Notes: generated from the letters alone by a model not told the origin. DNA of 64,000 nucleotides from Epilithonimonas xixisoli (GCF_004365655.1 NZ_SOEO01000001.1:930001-994000), one strand, 5' to 3'; counted from the stretch's first letter, positions 33,948 to 42,766 are shown. Numbers and translations are program-made.

Positions 33948-36494
33948 ATGCTAAACGATCAGAAAATTGAAAAATTCAGGCAAATTGTAGAGAATAAATT
34001 TCAAATCTACAACTCGCTCTTTATGAGTTTGCCATATGATAAAATGACAAACATTGGAATGTTGTTGCCTTTTCTTTACGAAGAAAGTAAGGATGGTTAC
34101 AATGTCGGGAAGTCTCCGGAAGAGATTGTGGAGGAGTTTTTCCAAAAACATACGGAACTGGAAACCGAGGATCAAAAACTGGAATTGCTTTTCAAAATCA
34201 TACAATACATAGAAAGACAAGTCGTATTGTTTGACAGTATAGAAGACGCCGCTTTCCAACAATTGCATAAAGAAAGTGACTCCGGAACGGTTCTCAACCT
34301 CTACGAAAGAGCAACGCAGGAACATCATCTCACAGCCATTCGTAAGAAGATGGATGACTTCGGGATTAAGATTGTTTTCACGGCGCACCCAACGCAGTTT
34401 TATCCAAATGCAGTTCAGAGAATTATCCACGATTTGCGCGATGCTATTATCAATGATTCTGTGACGCAGATTGATACTTTGCTTCAGCAATTAGGAAAAA
34501 CACCTTTTGTGAATAAGGAAAGACCAACACCTTTGGATGAAGCGATGAGCATCATTTATTATCTGAGATACGTTTACTATCAAAGTATTGGCGAGCTTTA
34601 CCGAAAAATAAAACAAGTTTACGGAACGTCGAATTTTACGCCAAATCCGGATATTATTCAGTTGGGATTCTGGCCAGGCGGAGATCGAGACGGGAATCCT
34701 TTCGTAACGGCTGACATCACAATGAAAGTGGCGGAAGAATTGAGGATTTCTATCCTGAAAGATTACTACGGCCATTTGAAAATCGTAAGACGGAGATTGA
34801 GTTTTCGTGGCGTTTCGGCTGTTCTGGAGCAATTGAGCAAAAAACTCTACGCTTCTATTTTCCAAAAAGACAGCAGAATCTCGGCACAAGAAATTATTGC
34901 CCGATTGGACGAGGCAGAAAAAATACTGAAAGAAGAACACAACTCGCTTTTCATAGATGTGTTGGATGATTTCCGAGACAGAGTCAAGATTTTTGGGACG
35001 CATTTTGCAACTTTGGATATTCGTCAGGATAGTAGAATTCATCAAAATGTGATTGATGATATATTCAAAAAAATAATTGATGGAAATGTTGATGAAAGAA
35101 CCGACGATGAGAAAATCGATTTGCTTTTGGATTCCGGAATTGTTTTGAATCCAGACGATTTTGATGATGAGATGACCTGTGAAACGTTGAAAAGTGTTTA
35201 CAACATCAAAACCATTCAGGAAAGCAATGGCGAGCGCGGAATGCATCGCTACATCATTTCCAACTCAGACGAAGTGAAAGATGTGATGAACGTCTATGCG
35301 ATGATGAAACTTTGTGGCTATGCGGATGATGAAATCAACATCGATATTGTTCCGCTTTTTGAAACGATGGAAGGTCTTGATAAATCAGAAGAAGTGATGA
35401 AAACCTTATACAACCATCCGGTTTACAAAAAACATATTGCCAGACGAAACAATAAACAAATCATTATGCTAGGTTTCTCAGACGGAACCAAAGATGGCGG
35501 TTACCTGAAGGCAAACTGGCAAATCTATACATCGAAAGAAAAATTAACCAAAATCTCCGAAGATAATAACATCAAAGTTGTTTTCTTCGACGGTAGAGGC
35601 GGACCTCCAGCAAGAGGTGGCGGAAAAACCCACGATTTCTACGCGTCTCAAGGAAAAACAATTGCCAACAACCAAATCGAATTGACGATCCAAGGACAAA
35701 CCATTACAAGTGTTTTTGGAAATAAGGATCAGGCAAAGTTTAATTTTGAACAATTGCTGACGGCAGGAATCGAAAATGATGTTTTCAAAAGCATCAAAAA
35801 AGATTTGAACGAAAAGGAAAGAAAACTGATTTCAGAATTAGCGAATATCAGCTATCAAACCTATTCCGATTTGAAAGCGCATCCAATGTTTGTCCCTTAC
35901 TTGCAGGAAATGAGTACATTGGAATATTATGGAAGAACCAACATCGGAAGCCGACCAAGCAAGCGAGGCGCCGGTTCTGAACTGAAGTTTGAAGATCTGC
36001 GTGCCATTCCATTTGTAGGATCTTGGGCACAACTGAAACAGAATGTTCCTGGATTCTTTGGATTTGGCTCAGCGCTCAAAAAATTGAAAGAGGAAGGCAG
36101 ATTTGATGAAATCAAAGAACTTTACAAAGGTTCGGATTTTTTCAAAACATTGGTTCTCAACTCGATGATGAGTATGAATAAAACTTACTTCCCGCTGACT
36201 TATTATATGAGAAATAATGAAAAGTTCGGAGAGTTTTGGAATATTCTCTTCGCTGAATTTTCATTGTCAAAAGAAATGATGCTGGAACTGACAAACTATA
36301 AAATCTTGATGCAGGAAGAACCAATCAACAGAAAATCCATCAAAATACGCGAGAAAATTGTGTTGCCACTTCTCAGCATTCAGCAATATGCACTGATGAA
36401 AATCCAAAAAGGAGAAGGCAACCGCGAAGCTTATGAAAAGCTGGTGATGCGATCTCTTTTTGGAAATATCAATGCAAGTAGAAATTCCGCTTAA
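33948..36494 (+). CDS. ppc: phosphoenolpyruvate carboxylase
   Basis: An 848-residue enzyme that carboxylates PEP to oxaloacetate, refilling the TCA cycle. Key sites: FTAHPTQFYPN (~144-154, the catalytic His loop), GFWPGGDRDGNPFV (~231, PEP/metal binding), FSDGTKDGGYLKANWQIY (~522) and FFDGRGGPPARGGGKTHDFY (~552). The family usually has HPTE rather than the HPTQ seen here; the rest of the catalytic residues look intact. Length is normal for the bacterial type. The promoter abuts the ATG, and a terminator closes the unit. Together with sucAB in this window it supports central carbon flux. Confidence 0.94.
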   Translation: MLNDQKIEKFRQIVENKFQIYNSLFMSLPYDKMTNIGMLLPFLYEESKDGYNVGKSPEEIVEEFFQKHTELETEDQKLELLFKIIQYIERQVVLFDSIEDAAFQQLHKESDSGTVLNLYERATQEHHLTAIRKKMDDFGIKIVFTAHPTQFYPNAVQRIIHDLRDAIINDSVTQIDTLLQQLGKTPFVNKERPTPLDEAMSIIYYLRYVYYQSIGELYRKIKQVYGTSNFTPNPDIIQLGFWPGGDRDGNPFVTADITMKVAEELRISILKDYYGHLKIVRRRLSFRGVSAVLEQLSKKLYASIFQKDSRISAQEIIARLDEAEKILKEEHNSLFIDVLDDFRDRVKIFGTHFATLDIRQDSRIHQNVIDDIFKKIIDGNVDERTDDEKIDLLLDSGIVLNPDDFDDEMTCETLKSVYNIKTIQESNGERGMHRYIISNSDEVKDVMNVYAMMKLCGYADDEINIDIVPLFETMEGLDKSEEVMKTLYNHPVYKKHIARRNNKQIIMLGFSDGTKDGGYLKANWQIYTSKEKLTKISEDNNIKVVFFDGRGGPPARGGGKTHDFYASQGKTIANNQIELTIQGQTITSVFGNKDQAKFNFEQLLTAGIENDVFKSIKKDLNEKERKLISELANISYQTYSDLKAHPMFVPYLQEMSTLEYYGRTNIGSRPSKRGAGSELKFEDLRAIPFVGSWAQLKQNVPGFFGFGSALKKLKEEGRFDEIKELYKGSDFFKTLVLNSMMSMNKTYFPLTYYMRNNEKFGEFWNILFAEFSLSKEMMLELTNYKILMQEEPINRKSIKIREKIVLPLLSIQQYALMKIQKGEGNREAYEKLVMRSLFGNINASRNSA

Positions 36495-36537
36495 GGCACG
36501 AAACAAGATAAAATTAGAAGAATCAAGTTAAAAATGA

Positions 36538-36566
36538 AACCTCTCAAATTACTGAGAGGTTTTTTG
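36538..36566 (+). terminator. intrinsic terminator after ppc
   Basis: AACCTCTCA / TGAGAGGTT stem with a 6-nt loop and a T run. Confidence 0.86.
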
Positions 36567-36590
36567 TCGATTTAAGCGAATAATTTTAAA

Positions 36591-37361
36591 TCAAGATAAA
36601 TTGTTTTGAGATTGATTGAAAAAATAAGGTCGCAAAATATCTTCAAAATTGTACAGGCCGTTCAGTTTATTTTTAAGATTTTCTGCTACGAACAAAGCGC
36701 CACTTCCAAACGCTTCTCTCGAAATAGATTCGTGAACCAACCGAACCGTCTGATATGGAAATCCAAAGATAACTTCGTGTTTTCCAACAATTCCGCCAGC
36801 TCTCACCGAATTGATGCTTTCTGTTTCCACATCCAAAACTTCTGCAATTTTCACAGCAGTTCCCGATACACCAGACTTTGCTTTGAAATGTTCTTCAATA
36901 ACTTCTATGTCCACGCCAGGCGCAATACTTTTCAATAACGATGAGGCAAATAAGAGATAATTAACACCCAAAGTAATGTTGGGTGACCAAAAAACTACAG
37001 TGTCGCCGGCAAGTTCTTTTAGAAATTTCGTTTCATTTTCTCCATAATGCGAAATGGCGGAAATGATTTTAATTTTTTTTTGAGAAACGATTTTGCCGTA
37101 AGAGTAAATGCTTTTTTTATTAGAAAAATCGATTATGAAATCTACTTGATGGTCTGTCAATAATTTTTCCAAATCTGTGGTCTGCTGAGAATAAATCATC
37201 GCAAGGTCCGAAACCGAAATTCCCAATACGTCTTTTGCAGAGAGATTTTCCATCTTTTCGCTGTTTCGAAGCACCCATTCCAGAGAGAAATCCGGATGCT
37301 GGAGAATCACATTGGCAACCGCTTTTCCAGCCTTCCCAAATCCTATTAATCCTATTTTCAT
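36591..37361 (-). CDS. DapB-like 4-hydroxy-tetrahydrodipicolinate reductase family protein
   Basis: A 256-residue NAD(P)-binding reductase. The N-terminal dinucleotide motif is KIGLIGFGKAGKAV. The C-terminal domain has the DapB signature EEHFKAKSGVSGTAVKIAE, with the SGTA substrate loop, and SVRAGGIVGKHEVIFGFPYQ. The IDFSNKKSIYSYGKIVSQKK region also aligns with DapB, but the usual G-T-T-G cofactor loop that follows reads SAISHYG here, and the middle motif is SPNITLGVNY. DapB makes the tetrahydrodipicolinate precursor of lysine and peptidoglycan. Given the altered loop it may be a second, diverged paralog, so I give no symbol. Confidence 0.72.
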   Translation of the reverse strand: MKIGLIGFGKAGKAVANVILQHPDFSLEWVLRNSEKMENLSAKDVLGISVSDLAMIYSQQTTDLEKLLTDHQVDFIIDFSNKKSIYSYGKIVSQKKIKIISAISHYGENETKFLKELAGDTVVFWSPNITLGVNYLLFASSLLKSIAPGVDIEVIEEHFKAKSGVSGTAVKIAEVLDVETESINSVRAGGIVGKHEVIFGFPYQTVRLVHESISREAFGSGALFVAENLKNKLNGLYNFEDILRPYFFNQSQNNLS

Positions 37362-37763
37362 AATTACTTACTTTTTAGATATATTTAATTATTAATTTCG
37401 AATTCTTAACATCAGTAAGGTACAATAAATAAAATAAATGCTATTTAACATCCATTCTAACTGATAAAAAGAACTTAAGAAATTCTATTTTTAATTTTAG
37501 ATCATAAGAAGTTTTACTTTGTAACAGAATTTGATTCCAATCAAAATAATAAAAAGTGCGATCAAAAAAACACACTCAAAAATTGAAACGAGGTTTTTAT
37601 GAATCTTAAAACAGAAACTTAAATCTTTTAACATGACTTTTTCTTTTAGTCATTTCTTTTTGAATTTAAAATGAATATTTGTTTTTAGTAATCTTAAAAT
37701 TCCTAATGCAAATCCTTTGTAATGGCATAACTTCTGATAAGTAATCCACATCAAATTACAACT
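37362..37763. other. 402-bp interval without a convincing gene
   Basis: AT-rich DNA between divergent genes. The only recognisable structure is a decayed copy (37577-37624) of the terminator and frr 3' end found at 38726-38774. No CAAAnnTA/TAnnTTTG promoter with good spacing was identified. Confidence 0.55.
37577..37624. repeat. decayed partial copy of the 38726-38774 terminator region
   Basis: AAAATTGAAACGAGGTTTTT and, a few bases on, AAAACAGAAACTTAAA match the DNA around 38726-38774, with an interruption and a lost left hairpin arm. The match stops near the end of frr. Confidence 0.6.
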
Positions 37764-38156
37764 ATGGGACTACAATTACAATTGGCGCAATGCGATACAT
37801 GCAATGGATATTCTTCTTCAACAGTTTTAAATCCTAAGGATCTGACCCACCCACAAATCATTGATCATTATTTTTATCACGGAGAACCTTGGTTTACTTT
37901 GGACCAGAAGACATTTGATCAATCTGTCAAACATTGTAACACTAATGTTCGGATAATTGATTTTGACGAACATGTGGAAGATGATGAGAAATATTGTAAT
38001 TGTGGTGATGGCAAGAAATTAAATATAGAATCTGCATCAATATTCACGGATAAAAAAAAGATAAGTGAGTACATAGATCAAGATATTTATTTTTATGACC
38101 TTTATATCACTTGCCAAAATTTTTATCAAGATTTTTCAACGCGTAAGGTAATTTGA
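37764..38156 (+). CDS. small Cys-containing protein of unknown function
   Basis: A 130-residue acidic protein starting MGLQLQLAQCDTCNGYSSST. It has a CxxC near the N-terminus (CDTC) and a second Cys cluster YCNCGDGK near residue 77, a pattern that might bind a metal ion; other Cys lie at HCNTN and TCQNF. It is rich in Tyr, Phe and Asp near the C-terminus (DQDIYFYDLYITCQNFYQDF). No signal or membrane helix. I do not recognise a family, and its surroundings are non-coding or hypothetical. Confidence 0.55.
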   Translation: MGLQLQLAQCDTCNGYSSSTVLNPKDLTHPQIIDHYFYHGEPWFTLDQKTFDQSVKHCNTNVRIIDFDEHVEDDEKYCNCGDGKKLNIESASIFTDKKKISEYIDQDIYFYDLYITCQNFYQDFSTRKVI

Positions 38157-38246
38157 AATTTGATTTTCAGAAGTTTTTAAAATTAAGCCTTCAGGATTTT
38201 CTTTTGATCATTTGCTTTATGGCAAACATTTAACGATTCTAATTAA

Positions 38247-38702
38247 ATGGCTCAATTTGTGCAAATGCAATTACTACAAAATCAATCCAATATGTACAAG
38301 AAAATACTTGCAGGTCTGGGTGGCGCAATTGCCCTCAATCTATTACACGAAATCATCAGAAACAATTTCGACAATGTTCCAGAAGTAAATAAAGTAGGAG
38401 AGGAAGCTCTGAATAAAAGTCTAGAGAAAGTCGATCTCAAAATTACAGATAAAGATCAGTTCTATTTAGCGACGCTCGCAGGAGATGTTATTAGTAATGG
38501 CGTCTATTATGCATCTACGGCGACCAGCGGTTTCAATATCGTCTCAGGACTTGCTGCTGGAATAGGTGCTGTTGTACTTCCAAAAAATATGGGACTCGAT
38601 GATTCACCTGTTGCAGAAACCACTCAGAAAAAGATAATGACAGTCGGCTATTATTTATTTGGCGCAATAGTAACTAAGCTCATCTACGATAGAATCAAAT
38701 AA
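38247..38702 (+). CDS. small membrane protein of unknown function
   Basis: A 151-residue protein. After a short Gln-rich start comes MYKKILAGLGGAIALNLLHE (from residue 16), so translation may start at 38292 instead of 38247. Hydrophobic segments lie at ~20-35, ~95-112 (SGFNIVSGLAAGIGAVVLP) and ~131-146 (IMTVGYYLFGAIVTKLIY), giving two or three membrane passes. The family is not recognised. It ends at a bidirectional terminator shared with the convergent frr gene. Confidence 0.6.
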   Translation: MAQFVQMQLLQNQSNMYKKILAGLGGAIALNLLHEIIRNNFDNVPEVNKVGEEALNKSLEKVDLKITDKDQFYLATLAGDVISNGVYYASTATSGFNIVSGLAAGIGAVVLPKNMGLDDSPVAETTQKKIMTVGYYLFGAIVTKLIYDRIK

Positions 38703-38713
38703 CAGAATAAAAA

Positions 38714-38746
38714 AACCTCGTTCAGAAAATTGAAACGAGGTTTTTT
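38714..38746. terminator. bidirectional terminator between the membrane protein gene and frr
   Basis: AACCTCGTT / AACGAGGTT stem flanked by A and T runs on both sides. Confidence 0.84.
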
Positions 38747-38768
38747 ATTACAATTCCAAAACAGAAAC

Positions 38769-39323
38769 TTAAACTTTCAAGATTTCAGCTTCTTTTACTT
38801 TCAGAAGTTCGTCAGATTTTCTTACAAAAGCATCCGTCAATTCTTGGATGTCTTTTTCAACACCTTTTATCAGATCCTCAGCGATTCCTTCCAGTCTTTT
38901 CAATTCCTTGTTACCTTCCTGTCTTGCATTTCGGATGGTAACTTTGGTTTGATCGGTTTCGCCTTTTGCTTGTTTCGCAAGGTCACGTCTTCTTTCCTCG
39001 GTCAAAGGCGGAACGTTGATGATGATCACATCACCATTGTTAGAAGGTGCAAATCCAAGATTGGAGTTCACGATTCCCTTTCCGATAGCACCCAGCGCAG
39101 TTCTGTCCCAAGGTTGGATAGAAAGCGTCATTGCATCTACCACAGACACGTTGGCAACCTGACTTAGTGGCGTTGGTGCGCCATAATAATCCACCATTAC
39201 ATCCTGAACCATAGACGTAGAAGCACGTCCGGCTCTGATCTTTTGAAAAGCGTGTTCCAAATGCTTGATTGCAGCATCCATCTCTTGCTTTACGGAGGCT
39301 ACAATGAGTTCTAATTCTTCCAT
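38769..39323 (-). CDS. frr: ribosome recycling factor
   Basis: The ATG at 39323 (MEELELIVASVKQEMDAAIK) gives 184 residues, the standard length; the longer ORF from 39353 adds ten. The hallmark AFQKIRAGRASTSMVQDVMV region lies near residue 25, and DVIIINVPPLTEERRRDLAK near 112. The C-terminal helix ends DELLKVKEAEILKV. RRF, with EF-G, splits post-termination ribosomes. It is directly downstream of pyrH on the same strand, the common pyrH-frr pairing, but separated here by copy B of a palindromic element. Confidence 0.95.
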   Translation of the reverse strand: MEELELIVASVKQEMDAAIKHLEHAFQKIRAGRASTSMVQDVMVDYYGAPTPLSQVANVSVVDAMTLSIQPWDRTALGAIGKGIVNSNLGFAPSNNGDVIIINVPPLTEERRRDLAKQAKGETDQTKVTIRNARQEGNKELKRLEGIAEDLIKGVEKDIQELTDAFVRKSDELLKVKEAEILKV

Positions 39324-39397
39324 TGTATATTTAAAATTTGATAATTGACACATTATTTATAATTGATAAACGATAATTTATGATTGATATTTTTTTT

Positions 39398-39502
39398 GGG
39401 CAGCTATTTCCGCCTTCCACTCCCGCTTTTTTTTGAAAAATTCCAACCCTCGAAATCCCCAGCTTATTTTTCAAAAAAAGAGCTCCGTTCAAGTCGGGCT
39501 GC
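39398..39502. repeat. dispersed palindromic element, copy B (105 bp)
   Basis: Bounded by GGGCAGC and GGGCTGC. The outer arms match copies A and C (TTCCGCCTTCCACTCCC and TTCAAGTCGGGCTGC), but the centre differs: GCTTTTTTTTGAAAAA pairs with TTTTTCAAAAAAAGAGC. It lies between pyrH and frr, inside their likely operon. Confidence 0.8.
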
Positions 39503-39566
39503 GAAAAGATTCAACATTCCAAATAAAATTGAAGATTTGAATCATCTATCAACCATCAAAAATCTT

Positions 39567-40274
39567 TTACATATTCACGAGCGTTCCGACAGTTTCTCCG
39601 TCGATAAGTCTTTCCAAGTTACCTTCCTTGTTCATATCGAAAACGATGATTGGCAATTTGTTCTCGTGACTTAGTGTGAAAGCAGTCATATCCATTACTT
39701 TCAGGTTTTTCTCAAACACTTCGTCAAAAGACAAACTGTTGAATTTCACTGCGTCTGCATTTTTCTCAGGATCGCTGTCGTAGATTCCGTCAACTCTGGT
39801 TCCTTTCAGGATCACGTCTGCATCAATTTCGATGGCTCTCAATGTTGCAGCAGTATCAGTCGTGAAATATGGATTTCCAGTTCCAGCGCCAAATATTACA
39901 ACACGTCCTTTTTCAAGATGACGAACTGCTTTTCTTTTGATAAATGGTTCAGCCACTTTGTCCATTTCGATAGCAGATTGCAATCTCGTGATGATTCCTG
40001 CATCTTCCAAAGCGCCTTGCAAAGCCATTCCGTTGATTACAGTTGCCAGCATTCCCATATAATCGCCTTGAACTCTGTCCATTCCTTTTGCAGCGCCAGC
40101 CAATCCTCTGAAAATATTTCCACCACCAATTACGATTGCCACTTCGCAGCCTTTGTCAACTACTTTTTTAATCTCGACTGCATATTCTTTCAGCCTGTCG
40201 TTGTCGATTCCGTATTGGCGTTCTCCCATTAGTGCTTCACCACTCAGTTTCAGAAGGATTCTTTTGTATTTCAT
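39567..40274 (-). CDS. pyrH: UMP kinase
   Basis: A 235-residue amino-acid-kinase-fold enzyme that phosphorylates UMP. Visible motifs: [15 protein letters not shown] at the N-terminus, [17 protein letters not shown] near residue 47, [17 protein letters not shown], and [20 protein letters not shown] near residue 134, with [16 protein letters not shown]. Bacterial UMP kinase is hexameric and regulated by GTP and UTP. It leads the pyrH-frr unit, and a TATATTTG -7 box lies about 46 nt upstream of its start. Length and motifs are normal. Confidence 0.96.
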   Translation of the reverse strand: MKYKRILLKLSGEALMGERQYGIDNDRLKEYAVEIKKVVDKGCEVAIVIGGGNIFRGLAGAAKGMDRVQGDYMGMLATVINGMALQGALEDAGIITRLQSAIEMDKVAEPFIKRKAVRHLEKGRVVIFGAGTGNPYFTTDTAATLRAIEIDADVILKGTRVDGIYDSDPEKNADAVKFNSLSFDEVFEKNLKVMDMTAFTLSHENKLPIIVFDMNKEGNLERLIDGETVGTLVNM

Positions 40275-40320
40275 CTATTTTGTAATTACTTTTTGATTTT
40301 TATTTCAAATTTTGACTGTG

Positions 40321-40328
40321 CAAATATA
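40321..40328 (-). promoter_or_regulatory. -7 box upstream of pyrH
   Basis: TATATTTG on the minus strand, 46 nt before the ATG at 40274. The -33 element is not clear. Confidence 0.6.
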
Positions 40329-40376
40329 ATGAAAGGAAAAGAATTACGTTAATGAAAAAGATAGTAGTCCAAAAAT

Positions 40377-40406
40377 TTTGATAAGCATCAAAATAGATTA
40401 TTTTTG
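40377..40406 (+). promoter_or_regulatory. promoter for porQ
   Basis: TTTG at 40377-40380, an 18-bp spacer, then TATTTTTG at 40399-40406. It overlaps the TTG at 40404, which rules out that codon as the translation start. Confidence 0.7.
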
Positions 40407-40424
40407 CAAAGCCAAAAAACAGTG

Positions 40425-41420
40425 TTGAAGAAGTTTTACAATCTATTTTTTATCGCAATCTCTGGTGTGGTTTTTTCTCAAACGGGAACCACGGTTTACC
40501 AGTTCCTGAATATTCCCATCTCTCCAAGACAAGCTGTTTTGGGTGATGCCGTATCCGTCCGTGATTATGATGTCAATTTTACGGCCGCAAATCCGGCGCT
40601 TATGAATCTAGAAATGGATCAAATGCTTTCCGTGAATTATGCCTCTTATTTGGCAGATACAAAAATAGGAAGCATCAGTTACGTTCGTGATTTGGAATTT
40701 GGACATTTGGTTTCCTTCAATGCCAGATATATGGATTATGGATCGATGCCGAGAACTGACGAAAATTCTAATATCAATGGCGATTTTTCTGCGATGGATG
40801 CTTCTGTTGGACTTGGCTACGCTTACCAGTTCGAAGATAATTGGACGATAGGTGCCAACGTTAATTACATCACTTCAAAAATTGATACTTATTCCTCTTC
40901 TGCAATTGCGGCAACTGCCGGTGTGACTTATTATTTTGATAAGAGTAATGAAACTTTGGCTTTGGTTTTCAGGAATTTTGGTTATCAAATTCAACCTTAT
41001 AATGGTGTTCGGGAAAAACTGCCTTTCCGTGTAGATCTTGGATATACGAAAATTTTGGATCAGTTTCCTGCTGCATTGACGATTACGGCACACGATCTTC
41101 AGCAATTCAATATTTCTGCAGAGACAGATATTAATGGACAGCCTACCAAATTTGGAAGGAAAGTCTTGGATCACATATCTCTAGGTGCGGAGTTGTTTCC
41201 TGGTCAGGCTTTTAATATCAGATTTGGATATAATGTGAAAAGAGGTGGGGAATTGGCAGTTTTGGACCAGAGAAGTTTCAGTGGATTGTCCGCAGGTTTC
41301 AGTTTGAAGATTTCTTCTTTCAGATTTGATTATTCTCATATGCGTTATCACAATGCTTCCAATGTCAATATGATTGGCCTTACAATGGATTTGATTGAAC
41401 TGAGCGGAAATAGAAGATAA
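40425..41420 (+). CDS. porQ: type IX secretion system protein PorQ
   Basis: I choose TTG at 40425, which yields the signal peptide MKKFYNLFFIAISGVVFSQ; GTG at 40422 is an alternative, and there is no usable ATG. The ~331-residue mature protein is an outer-membrane beta-barrel of the PorQ/PorV type: YQFLNIPISPRQAVLGDAVS near the start, NFTAANPALMNLEMDQMLSV, then repeated aromatic strands ending SNVNMIGLTMDLIELSGNRR. In Porphyromonas and flavobacteria, PorQ acts in the type IX attachment complex. It fits the three nucleases with type IX sorting domains in this window. cmk follows. Confidence 0.87.
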   Translation: MKKFYNLFFIAISGVVFSQTGTTVYQFLNIPISPRQAVLGDAVSVRDYDVNFTAANPALMNLEMDQMLSVNYASYLADTKIGSISYVRDLEFGHLVSFNARYMDYGSMPRTDENSNINGDFSAMDASVGLGYAYQFEDNWTIGANVNYITSKIDTYSSSAIAATAGVTYYFDKSNETLALVFRNFGYQIQPYNGVREKLPFRVDLGYTKILDQFPAALTITAHDLQQFNISAETDINGQPTKFGRKVLDHISLGAELFPGQAFNIRFGYNVKRGGELAVLDQRSFSGLSAGFSLKISSFRFDYSHMRYHNASNVNMIGLTMDLIELSGNRR

Positions 41421-41516
41421 ACTAGAAGCTCAAAAAAATAGTATTCAAATTCAGGAACTAAGATTTAATTTCTTAATCTTTCAAATGATTATAATGTCAA
41501 AAGTCTCAAAATTTTT

Positions 41517-41524
41517 TAATTTTG
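41517..41524 (+). promoter_or_regulatory. -7 box 4 nt before the cmk start codon
   Basis: TAATTTTG ends at 41524 and the ATG begins at 41529. No convincing -33 element, but the same 4-nt spacing is seen at four other genes. Confidence 0.58.
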
Positions 41525-41528
41525 TGTT

Positions 41529-42206
41529 ATGACAAAAAAACCGGTAATCGCGATCGACGGATTTTCATCCACGGGAAAAAGTTCCATTTCTAAAATCATT
41601 GCAAAAAAATTAGGTCTCATCCATATGGACACAGGCGCACTTTACCGAGGTGTGACTTACTTTGCACTTCAGAATTGTACCGATGAAAACCGAAACATCG
41701 ATATTCAAAAACTAATTACCAATCTGTCACAAGTAAAATTGGAATTTCAAAACATTGATGGCGAGCTCCAGTTATTTCTAAATGGTAAAAACATCAACAG
41801 AGAAATCCGTTTTCCTCAAGTTTCCGACAATGTGAGTCAAGTAGCAAAAGAAGCGGATGTGCGTAATTATCTTTTGAAAACTCAGCGAGATATTGCGGAA
41901 AAGGGTGGTGTGATAATGGATGGCAGAGATATCGGAACAGTTGTCCTTCCAAATGCGGATTACAAATTTTTTATGACAGCAAGTCAGGATGAACGTGCCA
42001 GAAGACGTTTCCTGGAATTAGAATTGGCAGGCGAAAAAACCGACATCGAAACCGTGAAACAAAACTTAATCTCACGAGACAAAATCGATAGCGAAAGAGA
42101 GGTTTCTCCTTTGAAACAAGCAGATGACGCTATTCTCATTGATAACACAAATATCAATAAAGAAGAAACCATTGGCTTGATTTTGTCCTCTATCAAAAAG
42201 TTTTAA
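41529..42206 (+). CDS. cmk: cytidylate kinase
   Basis: A 225-residue P-loop kinase that phosphorylates CMP and dCMP. The Walker A is IDGFSSTGKSSISKIIAKKL, the substrate pocket follows (HMDTGALYRGVTYFALQN), then DGRDIGTVVLPNADYKFFMT, and the lid Arg residues are in DERARRRFLELE. Size is normal. It sits 108 bp after porQ, the well-known porQ-cmk gene order in Bacteroidetes, but carries its own -7 box against the start codon. Confidence 0.95.
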   Translation: MTKKPVIAIDGFSSTGKSSISKIIAKKLGLIHMDTGALYRGVTYFALQNCTDENRNIDIQKLITNLSQVKLEFQNIDGELQLFLNGKNINREIRFPQVSDNVSQVAKEADVRNYLLKTQRDIAEKGGVIMDGRDIGTVVLPNADYKFFMTASQDERARRRFLELELAGEKTDIETVKQNLISRDKIDSEREVSPLKQADDAILIDNTNINKEETIGLILSSIKKF

Positions 42207-42294
42207 CAAAATTTTAAGAAGCCAATTCTTCTTTTGGCATTTTAGTTGTAAATTCACAAGTATCATTATACATTAACTTAAAAAATCATAAATA

Positions 42295-42672
42295 ATGTCA
42301 AAAAAATCAAATTCAGGAGCAGTATTAGCTGCATTATTAGCAGGCGCTGCAACAGGTGTAATTTTAGGTTTGCTTTATGCACCAGAAGAAGGTAAAGAAA
42401 CCAGAAAAAAAATCAAAGACAAAGCTAACGACTTGAAAGACAAAGCTGTTGACGAGTATGGAAGAACCTCCGAAATCGTAAAAGATAAATATTCTGAAGT
42501 TTCTCACAACGTAAAAGACAAGTACAACTCTTTGTCATCTACTGTGAAAGAAACTGCTAGCAATGTAGCTTCTACAGTAAAAGACAGCTATGATAAATAT
42601 AAAGATCAGATTGTTTCCAAAACGTCTGATGTTGTAAAAGACGTAGAAACAGAATTGGACGGTTTGAAATAA
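42295..42672 (+). CDS. YtxH domain-containing protein
   Basis: A 125-residue protein. Residues 9-30 are a membrane helix with the YtxH signature (LAALLAGAATGVILGLLYAP, then EEGKETRKKIKDKAND). The rest is a long amphipathic helix of about 11-residue repeats rich in Lys, Val and Ser (VKDKYSEVSHNVKDKYNSLS), like LEA or general stress proteins. It heads a three-gene envelope cluster, with a holin-like and a hypothetical protein after it, although a strong terminator lies between. A role in envelope or osmotic stress is plausible. Confidence 0.82.
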   Translation: MSKKSNSGAVLAALLAGAATGVILGLLYAPEEGKETRKKIKDKANDLKDKAVDEYGRTSEIVKDKYSEVSHNVKDKYNSLSSTVKETASNVASTVKDSYDKYKDQIVSKTSDVVKDVETELDGLK

Positions 42673-42696
42673 AAACCTCAAATTTTTAGTTTTTCG

Positions 42697-42727
42697 AAAA
42701 GGAATTTAGTTTCTAAATTCCTTTTTT
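42697..42727 (+). terminator. intrinsic terminator after the YtxH gene
   Basis: A 13-bp stem AAAAGGAATTTAG / CTAAATTCCTTTT with a 3-nt loop and a T run. Confidence 0.88.
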
Positions 42728-42766
42728 TGTAAATAAATGTGTAATTTTATATTTAACAAGACTCAT

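Noticed and set aside
34491-35246. 251-codon minus-strand ORF opposite ppc
   Set aside because: It is antisense to a highly conserved enzyme, has no promoter or family features, and its composition is that of a reversed coding frame.
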